From: Buddleja alternifolia
Taxonomy: Eukaryota > Streptophyta > Magnoliopsida > Lamiales > Scrophulariaceae
Direction of reading: 5' to 3'
Assembly (NCBI GenBank): GCA_019426215.1
Contig: CM033393.1
Span: 7,660,046-7,724,045 of the forward strand
Length of the DNA: 64,000 nucleotides
Part shown: positions 47,468-60,073 of the stretch, one piece after another
How the letters are laid out: each line of letters opens with the position of its first letter
Numbering within the stretch: the first letter of the stretch is position 1
Position numbers and translations under genes: made by a program
The notes under the pieces: generated by a model
Seen by the model: the letters and a program-made list of their open reading frames with translations, nothing else
Database searches by the model: none
What the model was told of the DNA's origin: nothing

Positions 47468-50400
47468 TCGGAATGAATGAATGATTACGAACGAATTTCA
47501 ACGCACTTGATGCTGCTGTACCAGCTTCGACATTTTTTTCTGTAGCTGGCAGGTTGTTGGGGAAAACTAGAATATTTTTTAAATATTAAGGTGAGAGGCG
47601 TGAAGAGTGAGCTGGAAATTAGAGGAGATTGGGGTGTGTGTCAGGGGGCGGTGGTCAAAATATTCGGTTTTATGGCTGATGAGTGGCGGCGGTTTGAGGT
47701 GGTGGACGGCGGCGGAGGAGGAGGAGGAGGAATATTCTGGATTGGTTTCCCGGTGGAGGAGTGGGAGTACTCTGTGTGTGTGTTTGTGTGAGAGAGAGAG
47801 AGGGAGATGGAGACAGCGTGTGCGTGCGTGTTTCGACGTTTCTGTGTGTGAGAGAGAGAATAGGGGGGAGAGAGAGAGGGGTTACTTATTATATTATGGT
47901 GTACTAATATTGAGATGTGGGTTTGATTTTCATTTAAGGCGTTTGTTGATTGTTGGCTCACTTTTCGTTTGTTTTTACCTATGGATGGATGGATGGATGG
48001 ACGGGGGCCCCCATTATTTGGTTTGGTCGAAGGAGGATAAAAATGAAAATTGATATATTTAAAATAATTAAGACCTATTAAATGGAGGCTTTGATTATTT
48101 GATAACGATTGTTTTAATAATAAAACATAAGAGGAAAAAAATATTATTTTTTAAAACATAGAGTAATTATGTTACAAGTGTAATTTGGATGAGTTATGAG
48201 AATAAATATAGTGATGATCATTATGAGATAATTTTTTTTAAAGTTGATCTGATATTTTCGGTGAGAAGTATGTATGAATGAGTTGTTTTACACAAAATTT
48301 CTACTGAGTGAAATTCACGACGTTTTTTATGGATATATTTAAGTTAAACTCATCACCATAGACAACGAAGGCCAAAATAAACTGTTAAATTATAAATGTT
48401 AAATTGTTAGTTGGTTTAAAAAATAAACTATTTTTTAGTCCCAACTCCCAATCTTTTTCAACTTTTATATTAATTCTTAATTGGTTGCAAATTGTTTGTT
48501 ACTATTTAATATTCATGTAATCGATCCTGTTATAAAATTAAGTTGATCAACCAATTATCTTGAATTGTAATGAGGGTCATGCAATTAAGGTGTAATAATG
48601 ATCACCAAATTATTAAGATGATTGGCGACCTCCTAGCTAGGCTCCTACATACTAGATTCATTTCACAATTAACGGTCGCTTCGCCAATTTTTATCGCTGG
48701 ATTTTATAATTTGTTTTTGAGAAGTGGAATTGGATTAATGTCTAATTTAATATCACAATTGATATTAATCCTGAGATTCTAAATTTAAAAGCTCATAAGA
48801 ATGGCATTTCTTGAATGATAAAGAAAATAAATCAAATTAATTAAACAAAGATAAAGAGGATAATAATGGTGAACTAATGTTTGTGAAAGAATTCATAAAT
48901 CTTCTGACAAATGATCATTTACAAACAAAATGATTATATTCTATTATAAGATTATTTTTAATTATATGATAATATTAATAAATAGATCAAAATTTGCTTA
49001 ACCAAAGTGGGTGAATGGATAAGTCTATAATTTATAGAGATTATCTTAACAAAATGAGTGTTCCCATAAAAAAAGTCGAATGGAGGTTTTTTTCCGAATT
49101 AAGTCTATAAATTTATTAATTAGATATTTTTAAATGAAAAAATTATTGAATTGAGCTTTTGAATTGAAAAATATTATCATGAGCTTCTTAAATATAATTT
49201 TTTTTATATGAATGCTATTTATATAAAATTCAAGCTACTTATGTATATAAAAATAAAAATTATGGCACATGTAAATTACAGTATAATTTTTTTCATTTCA
49301 TTGCATTAGTCATGGGAAATTATTTCAGTAAATATCAACGTACTGGTCGCCACTTCCCATGCAATGTGACATAATAAGTTTGAGCCACAAGTTTCTCAAC
49401 TACGTCTTAATAAAACATTAAAAGGCACGTTTATGCGACCATGACTTTGAAAAAACAAGTAAAAAATCAGATTAATTGATTTTATGTTAGCAAACATAAT
49501 TTTCTATAATGTATTCGTGAATTGTTCATTCATATCAACAAAATTCATCGTAAATAAATTAATTATATTTTATCTCGTATTTCATTTGATATATTCCCGT
49601 TACGTATATTCTTGGAATATATTATATTTCACATGTGAATAATAAATAAACAAGACAAAATCCTAGAATATATATTCTACCGCACAAGTATGAGAATTGC
49701 CCAAAAAACGTGTAATTGGAATCAGCATATTTTTCGAAAATAAAAAATCATTTTACGACATTTTTAACAAAGAAAATAAAAAGGAATGAATATTATAGTA
49801 TACACCTATTCAATGAACATAAGTCGTCCTAAATTCATTTTCAATAGAAATAAAAGCATAGGAAAATATTTTAAATCTAGTTCTCAGTTATTTTGTTTAA
49901 GAGCTAGTTCTCAATTATTGTTTCGAAGTTTAAATAATGCAACAAGTATTAAAATTTAATTTTATTTTTGACGAAGCAATTAATTATTAAACCTTCCAAG
50001 AAATATCATGTGTTGAGATTTACAGCTATCGCTTTTGTCATGACAACAAGATTACTCCTCATAATAAGGGGAAAAGTTAAACATTATTAATTAAGCTGGC
50101 TTGATGTCCAAATTTTCTGGACCATTCCAAACCTTTTCTTATGGAACACTTCAAATTATGGTCTACATTTCGTTTAACTAATCACATAATGAGTAATGTA
50201 TATATACATTGTCAATTATATTTACGTTCGACTAAATTAAATATGACCTAAAAGTTTCCTCAAAATTAATTACGACTACGAGGCATCATAAGAGGGATAC
50301 AAGCTTATATCAATTTTAGATAATTCTTATCAGTTTCGAAAACACATTTATTTGAGTGTTCATAAATGACGTTATGTTTCTAACACTTGTGTTAATGCAA

Positions 50401-50909
50401 CACCACTAGAAAGTGAATTACATAAATGATTATGGAAGAATTATTTTTTCGTTTTGATTATAACATTTACTTAAATTTTTACCTTTTTTCCAATGCTGGA
50501 AAAGCTCAATTAAGATTATATAAAATGGAATTGAATCACGTCTTCAATTTTGACATAAATATTGACTTTTGATCCTATAGTTTCACCTAGAAATATGTGG
50601 TACCAACTAAAGTTATTTTAGCTTTTACATTGACTTTTCTTCCAATATATGAATCTCACGAAGGATAATTATTCCTCTGTCAATTACAAATTTATACTTC
50701 CTTAATTTTCTACTATTACGAGATGCCGACGAACAATATTTGAAGAGTTGACATTCTGAAGAGCATGATGAGGCAGCTGGCTTATTGATGTGTTGAGTGC
50801 ACATACTTTTGATTAATAATAAAAATTCACACACTCGTGTTTTTAGTATAAAAATTAAATTAAAAATCACATAATTGCATTATTTATAGTGTTTTTCTCT
50901 ATGATTTCT
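47468..50909. other. SCAI upstream region and AT-rich spacer
   Basis: 47468-47560 is the SCAI leader and promoter side. 47710-47880 contains GGA repeats and GA/GT microsatellite, and 47981-48002 a GGAT repeat. From 48050 to 50900 the DNA is AT-rich; I see no gene, repeat array or transposon ends. The open frames near 47591-48053 are microsatellite translations. Confidence 0.5.
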
Positions 50910-50910
50910 A

Positions 50911-50944
50911 CTGCTGCTGCTGCTGCTGCTACTACTACTACTAC

Positions 50945-50981
<37 letters not shown>

Positions 50982-51003
50982 GTTGTTGTTGTTGTTATTA
51001 TTT
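50911..51003. repeat. compound trinucleotide microsatellite
   Basis: CTG units pass into CTA, then TTA/ATT, then TTG units over about 93 bp. Each step differs by one base, so the array probably grew by successive point changes and slippage. Confidence 0.93.
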
Positions 51004-51100
51004 TGCATTTTGTATTTGGAAATATACGGGGGTTTATCAAAATTTCAACACATTCAAAATCCCTTTTTTTAATAAATCAGTTACATGATACACAAATATC

Positions 51101-51608
51101 TGATGATGGTAAAAATTGTCAGTTGTTAAATGTCATGTGTTGACCACGTGGGGTAGTGAAACCAATCCAACGCACGGCAAACTAAGTTGGGGGTTGATGA
51201 ATGTATAGACTGCACTCGAATGTAACGAGCTGCCTACGTACCCGATGTATGTGGGATCAATCAGTTCGTAGTTCTGTATTGGTTTTACTCTCAATTCTTG
51301 CCAATAGATTTTTTTGGAGAGAGTAGATAATGAGTTTTTCCCAACTCTTTTAAGGTATTTATAGGGTGCTGGTAGTGGACTATGGGCCGTGTGCTTAATT
51401 TTATCAGTAGCTCATCAGACTTAATAATTAACCTCTTTATTGGCTTTTAGACTAATAAAATAGTCCAAGTATTCTCAGTAGGCCGTCAGCCCTTGTGGGT
51501 TTGACTTAGCATGCTAACCACGGGCTTTAGCCCACGTGTAGCGCTTCGGACCTAGCCGGGGATACATGTAATTACCGTAATGCCCTTAGGCATTTTTGGT
51601 GCACATCA
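51101..51608 (-). repeat. 3' LTR of the outer Tat-like Gypsy element
   Basis: Read on the minus strand it starts TGATGTGCACC and ends ACCATCATCA, the same as the 5' LTR at 52645-53146 over most of its length. Next to it on the right, the minus strand has the purine tract GGGGGGCATTA. The rest of this element, apart from its accessory gene, lies beyond the window. Confidence 0.85.
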
Positions 51609-52644
51609 TAATGCCCCCCACTCCCGAGTTTACCGGGTGGGATACCCGGGAGTAGAAGTAATCCCGCTTAGGCAGTGCCACTTAGCTTCAATTTGTACTG
51701 AATAGTGGGTCATAAAGGCCCCTTACCCACCTTTTGTATAAGTGTGGATGGGTAGTTGGCATTTAACCCACAACTCTCATTCATACCCTCTTACTCTTTT
51801 TAAAGAAATTCTCTCTCTAGGAGCTCTTCCCATAGCCTACAATGAACAAAAGCCAAGGTGACCAAGGTAAAGATAGTATTTTTTGCACTTGCTTCTCCAT
51901 TTTTGCCTATGGTGTCATGATAATAGCTTAGGAGATAGTTTGCCTTTCTACCCCCATTTTAATTGAGTCAACTTATGACCTCCCCGCCTCAATAGAGCGT
52001 GGTCTAGGGGTCGCTGGCCTTTCATCCGTGGGCGTCGCATAAATGGGCGAGAATTTGGCCTCGCGGTCGGGTCGTGTGGCTTACTTCCGTGCGGCTCGAC
52101 CACGAGACGCATTGCCTCGCGGGGCCTCACGACATTCTGCCTCGTGGCTTAGCCATGGGGCACTTGTTTTAGCCCCCCATAACGTTGAGTAGTTTCGGGG
52201 GTATACTTGAGGGGTGGCGTTAGGATCGACTTGCCTCTCATTGATTTCTTTTACTTAGCCCCTTTGGGTGTGCTCGATTTTTGTGTGCGTGCTATTGTAT
52301 TTAGATAACATCTATTAAGGACCAGTTACTGATGAGAAACCCCCTTATTTTCATAGGGCGAGGGAGCCATTCTTCCCCAGATAATAAGGGTTCGGCTCTT
52401 CAAGAGGGTTCTGATTTCGACATCGTGACTCCACTGTCACCGAAGTTGAGCTTTTAGCACTCTTCGTGGATACCTTGGTGGATCTCGAGCTGCCCATACC
52501 TATAGCGGGTTATCGGATTTCATATCCTCCAGAGGGGCATGTGACCCTTTGTTCCGGGGCTCACATTTCCCTACCACGAGCTTTTAGGGGAGGCCCTAGT
52601 TTATTACCAAATTTGTATAAGCCAGTTAACTCCTACTTGCTTTA

Positions 52645-53146
52645 TGATGTGCACCAAAATATGTCTAGGGGCATTATGGTAATTACATTGTTCCCAAGTC
52701 GGGTCGGGTCATCACCCGCGGGTTAACGTCTGTGGACAGCCCGCTATACAAAGCCCAAAAAAGACGGGAGACCTACCAAAGATAATTGGCTTATATTATT
52801 AGACCAAAAGACAGTAATATCACTGATCATTAAGTCTGATGGGTTATTAAGTAAATTAAGCCACGTAACTCACTACCAGCTCCCTATAAATACCATAGAG
52901 GAGCTGGGAGAGGCTTATTATCGACTCCTCTGGTAAAAATTCACTGGCTATTGAGAGTAACCCCACAAAAGAACTACGAACTGATTTGATCCCACATATC
53001 TTGGGTACGTAGGCAGCTCGAAATAATCGAATGCAGTCTATAACTTAACCAAGCCTTAACCTAGTTTATCGTGAGTTGAATCGGTTCCCTTACTCCACGT
53101 GGTCCATCACGTGACAATCACTGTCTGACAATTTGTACCATCATCA
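52645..53146 (+). repeat. 5' LTR of the inner Gypsy element
   Basis: Starts TGATGTGCACC and ends ACCATCATCA. A TATAAATA box lies at about 52884-52891 (CCCTATAAATACC). The sequence after it, GATTGGGGCCGTCTGTGTG, resembles the start of internal DNA in Tat-lineage elements (usually TTGGCGCCGTCTGTGGG). Confidence 0.9.
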
Positions 53147-53169
53147 GATTGGGGCCGTCTGTGTGAACC

Positions 53170-55795
53170 ATGTTTCAGCCACTGAGTATGCAAACTAGGT
53201 CACAAGCTCGTACTACTGGAGATAGAATGACTAGCCAACATCATCCAATTGCTGCTGAGGAAACTCCTAACCCCGTGCCTGAGGATCGGCCCAGTCATCC
53301 AGTGGGGGAAGAAAATTCCCCCAACGGTCCGACTGACGGTGGGGGTCCGGAAGTAGCACCCCCGATCAGTGAGCAAAATGCACTACCTGTGATACCAGCG
53401 GTGATCCCACCCCCTGCTTCCAGGGTGTTCGAGATCACCCAAGAGGTGCTACTTGCTCTGGTAGAAGATGCCTCTGTGAGAGCAGCAGCTAGGGCGATTC
53501 AGCAATACGCCCGAGCACATCCTTCCCCCGGCACCACAAGGTCCAGCAGGTAGTAGGGGGCAAGACCCCCATGAGAGAACTCATCCTGAGGCTCCCCAAC
53601 CCTGCGAGCAGGGGTTACAAGATCCACCCCCTCCATCTATTCGCAGGGGTACTGAGCCTCGTGAAAAGAGTCGCCATCATCGAGGAGCACTAGGCCAATC
53701 CCCCCGCCGAGGTCAAGAGTCTCTGACTCCTGGTGGGATTGGTTCAAGGCAATCTAACTCCTCGGTAAATGGCGTTGCAATGGAAGAAGAGAATAATGTG
53801 GCCTTGTCCCCTGATAGGCCACTGAGAGGCAGAGATAGAAGACCAACGCCTCCTAGGTCTCCGCGTCGAGGTCACGTCTCAGTGACCCCCGAGGAGGCCT
53901 TGCCAAGGAGTGAAGGTCAAAAAAAGCGTGAACCTCTCCGTGATAAGAGCCCTGAAGACTACGAGAGATATGAAGACATGCAATTGGTGCCATTAGCAGT
54001 GTCTCATTTGAAGAAAAGCCCTTTCTGTTCAGCGATATTGGTGGAATCTTTGCCCCCAGGACTTAAAATTTCACACTTGAGTGAGTATGAGAGAGATGGA
54101 GATCCTCAAGAACATGTTGACAAGTTTAACGCGAAGGCTGATATGTACAAAATCAGCGACGCAGCACATTGTAAAATCTTCCGAATCACCTTTTCGGGGA
54201 AGGCACTGAGTTGGTTTAATAGGTTACCAACAGGCACTATCACTGACTTCGACCAGCTGACTAGCCGCTTCCTCAACCACTTCTCCATGAACAAGAAATA
54301 CCCCAAGACTGCATCCTTCTTGTTTACAGTGGTGCAGAAGGACGGAGAATCTTTGAGAGATTATGTGAGGCACTTCTCCAACACGGTGTCAGAAGTACCA
54401 CATGTTAATCACGAATTGTTATCAGCAATTATGCAGAGGAACTTACGTAATAGTAGGTTCAAGGAGTCGATTGCAGGAAAGCCTCCATCAACCATGGTAG
54501 AGTTGTTAGCTAGAGCTGAAAAATATATAAGGATTGAAGAGACCATTGGGTCACTGAAGAGCGAAAGTGGTGGCAACAAGAGAAAAGTTAGAGAGGAAGA
54601 CAAGACACCCGAGGCCAAAGAGAGGAAGCCTATGCTCCCTTAAGGGTTTGATAAGTATACTCCACTCACCCTTTCGAGCGAGGAAGTCCTGGCCATAGCT
54701 GAGCAGCAAGGCATAGTCTCTTGGCCAAAGAAGATGAGAGATAGTCCCAACCGTCTCAAGTCTAAGAAGTATTGTAGGTTCCATCATGACAAAGGTCACA
54801 CGACGGAGGAGTGCCATCACCTTCAAGTGGAGATAGAGAAGTTGATCAAAATAGGCTACCTACAAGAGGTGATTGCCCCATCAGAGGTAATTGTTCAAAC
54901 ACCCCACAGACCGAGGGGTAGAGATGGAGGTAAGAGCAAACCCCCAGTAGTAGACTCGAAAATGGACAATCCCCCAGTGAATGGAATCATAGGGGTGATC
55001 TTGGGAGGTCCTGCTGGAGGCGATTTGGTGAACTTGAGGAAAGCCTCACTAAGGGCAGCCAACGGGTTGCATGCGTTAAGCTCCCCCAAAGGAGGACAAG
55101 TCAATCAAATAGGGTCCAATTGTCCCACCATAGAGTTTGAACAACAAGATATGGGGGATGACATCCCCTTGGTAAATGATGCGTTGATGATATCCGCGAC
55201 CATCTTGAACTTTTAGGTGAAAAAAGTGCTAGTCGATAGTGGGAGCTCAGCAGACATAAAATGTTTTACCCAATTGGGGGTAGACAATGCCCAGCTTCAA
55301 ACAGTCAACACTCCCTTTGCGAGATTCACGGGTGAGACTGTGGAAGCCCTAGGGCAAGTATCTCTCTAGGCATCTATCCCACACGCTCCACTAAGATGGT
55401 CAAGTTCCTAGTGGTCAAAGCCCCCTCCACCTACAACGTTATATTGGGGAGGCCAAGCTTGAACTTATTCCAAGCAGTCGTCTCGACTTACCACATGAAG
55501 ATTAAGTTCTCCACCCCCAAGGGAGTGGGAGAAGCAACTGGGGATATCAAGGTGGCAAGAGAATGTTATGCGAACGCGTTGAAGAAACCCAAGAGGAAGT
55601 AAGGTGACAAGGACCCTGAGGACAAAGAGAAACAAGCGGCGATCAATGCGATATCAATGATGGACAATTGCTTGGGGGGCAAGGCCAAGGTAGCCCAACA
55701 GTCGCTCCTAGGTGCCCACTTGCTAGCTAAGAATCTCATAGAGAGTAGGAACAACACGGGGAATCACTCCTCCGACTCAACAGTGATAGAGTACT
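53170..55795 (+). pseudogene. Gypsy gag and protease, broken
   Basis: The first frame (53170-53553) is a polar leader (MQTRSQARTTGDRM). The second (53780-54643) holds the Gag domain: EYERDGDPQEHVDKFNAKAD, FSGKALSWFNRLPTGTITDF, TSRFLNHFSMNKKYPKT. The third (54734-55216) has a zinc-knuckle-like CRFHHDKGHTTEEC. The protease active site VLVDSGSSADI lies at about 55225, with VILGRPSLNLFQAVVSTYHM near 55440. Stops at 53551, 54641, 55214, 55367 and 55600, plus two frameshifts (before 53780 and near 55390), make it inactive. Coding similarity ends near 55795, where RT should follow. Confidence 0.9.
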
Positions 55796-56116
55796 AAGCC
55801 CCTTGTGGCTTATGAAGGTAACCAATAGATAACCATTTATTTTGTACCCAACTATAAGACAATATCATGTTGGCCATGAGCCAAGTGTTTATTTTGAGTT
55901 TTGAGGTGCCTAAGTGCACCCACAGATGTTGTTATCTTGAGGTGCTTATGTGCGTCCCCTTTCCTTGTTATTTGTTACATGGACGATTGAATAATTTAGC
56001 TAAGTGCTAATTAGCACCCTTCTTCCTTACATGTGTTGAATGTTATTTTCAAGTCATGGTCGGATAGCAAAAATAATAGGGGTAGCATATCACCCACGGT
56101 GATGTGATAACACCCT
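55796..56116 (+). other. non-coding DNA after the protease
   Basis: No reading frame continues here; words such as GAGGTGC(C/T)TA.GTGC recur. It ends at the solo LTR, whose target duplication is ACCCT (56112-56116). Confidence 0.5.
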
Positions 56117-57466
56117 TGTTGGGATCAGTACAACCCCCGCGGACGCCGAGCACAGCGGAAGACATATAAATTTTAAAATTAAAGCGGCATCCCCAAAATT
56201 AGGGCTAGGTAGACATGGTATCAACGGATTTAAAAACTATCTTACAGGAAGTTTTCTCTTGTTTACCTCTTCTAGACCAAAAAGAAAAAAGAGCAACGTC
56301 TTTTTAAGCAACTCCCTGCTACACCTCTTCGGATTGGATTTGCCTTAGCGCCCCAAGTGTTGCGCCTCTAAGTTTATCCACACCTTAGCTCGTACCCTCG
56401 ATTATCTCTACCAGTGCTAGCAAGGAGAATATCGAATCTTGGCTCATGAAGTGGGTAGAAATATATTTTGGTGTTCTTCGTACTCAACACATGAGTTGGA
56501 AGATTATTGTGAAAGAGGTGGAAGAGATGGAGAGAGTATTGAAACTTAAAATCCTTGTTTTTATCTTTAAAAACTCTTGAGGGAAACTTAGAATTAATTG
56601 AGTGATTAATTTTTTTATCATTAAAATAAGGGATAATTGCATAAAACCCCCCTGTGTTATTTCAAAAATGCTAAAAACCCCCTGTGTTAACGAAATAGGC
56701 TAATCACCCCCCTCCCCCATGTTCCTAAAAAGTGTGCAAAAAAGCCATTTTTTGTTAAAATGATAGAAGAAAATATGTGCTTTTTGGGTGAATTAACACT
56801 ATCTACCTTTCATAAAGTATGAAGAGTATATAAATGACAAATAAGCATGTCAATAAAGGTGAAATATAAAAAAACGCGCTCGTTTTTTAATGAAAAATGG
56901 CTTTTTTGCTTACTTTTTAGGAACACAGAGGGGTGATTAGCCTATTTCGTTAACACAGGAGGGTTTTTAGCATTTTCGAAATAACACAGGGGGGTTTTAT
57001 GCAATTACCCCTTAAAATAAAACAACACACACACACACACACATATATAGGGTACACGCCCCACACACACATTCACACTTAGTGTGTGTGTTCACACTAA
57101 TGGGGCGTGTATTTATATATATGTATATTTATTTTATTTAGTTTCCATTCTTTCTCAAACTCTCTTCCCTAATTAATTGGATATCTTTCCAACTAAAAAG
57201 ATATTTCCATATATTTGATACATATCAAATATATCATATATTATCAAATAAGATATTTCCATATCTTTATTATTTATCCTAATATATTTATAAGATCTTT
57301 CCATATCAATTAGTTACCTAATTAATTAGAATAGATCATATCAAATATATTATAGGATAGATATATTAAATATATATATATATACATATATATATGTACA
57401 TAGACTTGGTGAACAAGATAAATCTTCCACCAAATCTATATATATATATACACGCCTATGTGTATT

Positions 57467-57500
<34 letters not shown>

Positions 57501-58728
57501 TTATTTATTTCCTCTTTCATATATTAATTAATTGGACCATTAATTAATTAACTAGTCTTTCTTAATTTAATAATCCAATATTAAATATAAGACTTTTATT
57601 AATTAAGACCACTTAATTAATTTATTCCTTTTCCTGATTAGTTAATTTCAATTAATTAATCTATCCATTAATTCACAAAGAACTAATTAGCCAATAGATA
57701 CTACACTAAGTATTGTGTGTGACCCCTTAGGCTCATTAACAAGCTAGCAATAAATCTTTCCAAAGTCTAGATTAATTATTCATAATAATTAATTAGGCTT
57801 TGTATTAATTTTACTAATTAACCCAAGACACCTATCGGTCGTGGTTCGATGTCTATCAACGTCGCCACGACTTCCTAGATGTTAACGATGAAAATGCAAA
57901 CCTCTCCCGATTTCGATCCTTGTGTGAGTCGAATCTCTTTATCTTTTTCCCGTCTAAGACCTAAGGTTTGGCGACGGTTGAAACCCTAATAGCCTTAGAA
58001 ACTATGATTATGTTGGTTCAACTAATGATCCGGTCTTCTAAGTAGGGATCACCAATCCCTCTTATAAGACAATGCTCTGGCCAGAGACTTTTCGATCATT
58101 CAGTTTCACTCAACAACATAGGAAATACTAGGTACTTGTGACCTTGGATGAATCCCTTCCGACTGTCAATTGTTCCGCTGTAACTACTAGACTATACCCA
58201 ACATATACGCCGTATGACTCTCTTGGAGTGCACGTGCATATAAAAGCAGAGTGTGTAGCACCCTTTACAATGACATGTCAGGTCTAAGGATTATCTCACA
58301 CTACAAAAATTGAAGGACTCCAAGTTCAACAGCACCAATGAGGAATCCTTGCGGGGCTGTTCAATCCCATACCAAAGTATGGATCTTCATGCATGTATTG
58401 GCTATACTAGACATCGACAACGGAACGCGTCGACCTCTTGGGAGAGTTACACACACAAACAAGTCTTAACAAGGCCAGTGATATCCCACATCTCACAGCC
58501 TCTATGACTTGGAACAGATTTAGGATTACGGTCTTTGAGAGCATTCCATATGTTTTCTCTGACTGCTCCCCTAACCATATGTAATTCATGGGATCTTTAT
58601 CTATACTAACACTAGTTATAACAATAAAGAAGCATTCCGTAATAATTTTGGTATAATCTTAATGATAAGACTGACATAGTGTTAATGTTCAAGTCAACAG
58701 ATGGCTCGCTGGGCACATAACACTTTCA
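56117..58728 (-). mobile_element. solo LTR of a Copia-type element
   Basis: The 2.6-kb segment starts TGTTGGGATC and ends ACTTTCA on the plus strand, flanked by ACCCT on both sides (56112-56116 and 58729-58733). On the minus strand it begins TGAAAGTGTTATGTGCCC. It holds no coding sequence and includes a MITE (56630-57011), CA/TA microsatellites (57023-57050, 57465-57500) and a very AT-rich core. The orientation is a judgement from the resemblance of the minus-strand start to Copia LTRs. Confidence 0.75.
56630..57011. mobile_element. MITE, same family as 30776-31145, 9-bp duplication
   Basis: Runs from GGGATAATTGCATAAAACCC to its inverse GCAATTACCCC, flanked by TTAAAATAA at 56621-56629 and 57012-57020. 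It shares CCTGTGTTAACGAAATAGG and the 'GTTCCTAAAAAGT.TGCAAA' region with 30776-31145. Confidence 0.9.
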
Positions 58729-60073
58729 ACCCTAAAACAAAGCCCCCCGAAGTTACTGCTTCCGACCGAGGCTATTATAAGGTTTCATTACTTAGTTTAT
58801 TTCTGCTATTCTGTGAGTTGCTATGATAGTTGTGGTTGACACTTGATGATTTTTGGCCATCAGCCAAACGTATACTTAAACACTTGTGTCACCATTATTA
58901 TGTTATCAAGTTATTTAAAAATTTAAACTATCAAATGCTCCACCCACATAAGGGAAGGACCAAAAATACAAATAGAACCCCTGAGAACTAAGCAAAGTTC
59001 CCACTCGAGGCGTTATAAATATTACCCGCATCCCCACTCGAGGTCAATATGGGTGACACTGCAAAAATCCCCCGAGCTATTTTTGACTCGACTGAGGATG
59101 GGCCACCCCATAATCCCTCCAATACTACCAAGAGAGGTAGAAGACTTACAAAAGGTCTCCCCACTCCTATTAAGGTTATGGATTGAGATTGTGAACAAAC
59201 TAGAGGCGTCCATGCCCCATCAACAAGTGACCGCTGGTAACACGAACCATGTCACTCATATGAACAAATAAAAGCTAATCAAGTCTCGAATAATGAGTGA
59301 CCACTAGTATCACGAACCGTGTCGCTCACTCAACTAAGTAAATATAATGCAAATAGACCTAGTTGCTCCAAGTGCTGCTACCAAACACCAAGGAGATAGC
59401 AAGAAAGAGGTTACTAGCCAACGATGCAACTTCACTTCGTGCTCCCAACGCGTGAAATTAGTAGCTATCTAAGCCCCCTAGAATGAATTCCAATACGAAA
59501 TAGTCAAGGCACCACGTGCCAATTATTTTGTTACTACTTGCACATCTACTCCCCAATGGGTAGAATAAGGAGTGAATAGTAGCAAGAAAAATACCAGTTG
59601 ACAATGATTACATGTCAAAAAGAGTAAATACTTCCTAACTCCCTTGCTATATGATCACTTACTCCTAAATTTGACTAGCACAATTAAGGAGTAGGGGGGT
59701 ATACGGGGGAAAATATAGCCAAGTAGCTAATTGTTAGAACAGTGAAAAAATTAGCCAAGTAGCTAACTTCAGAGCAGTGAAAAAATCACCAGCGGTGAGA
59801 CAACTACAAGTACCAAAGATCAGCGGTACCAAAGATGAAACCCATGATAAGAAAATAAATGAGAAAATAATCCTCAAGAGGCAACATGTCGAGAGGAAGA
59901 ATATCCATCAAGCCTCACACGGCTAAAACAACGCTAACCCATCCACAGACGAATAAAAATAAGTGTTACAACTGTTAAAACAAAACATAGCATAAAGACA
60001 GTGCGAGAGAATAAAACCCGATGGGTGATGACATAAAAGAGACTCACGGCTGAGAAAACAACCAAGGCCTCAA
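58729..60073 (+). other. non-coding part of the inner Gypsy element with short repeats
   Basis: No gene. Short tandem repeats occur: units with AGTGACC.CT.GTA.CACGAACC at about 59226 and 59298, and units with AGCCAAGTAGCTAA at about 59718 and 59753. Spacer repeats between the coding region and the 3' LTR are common in Tat-lineage elements. Confidence 0.55.

Noticed and set aside
47591..48053. Glycine-rich or basic protein gene
   Set aside because: The frames translate GGA, GA and GT microsatellites in the region upstream of SCAI.
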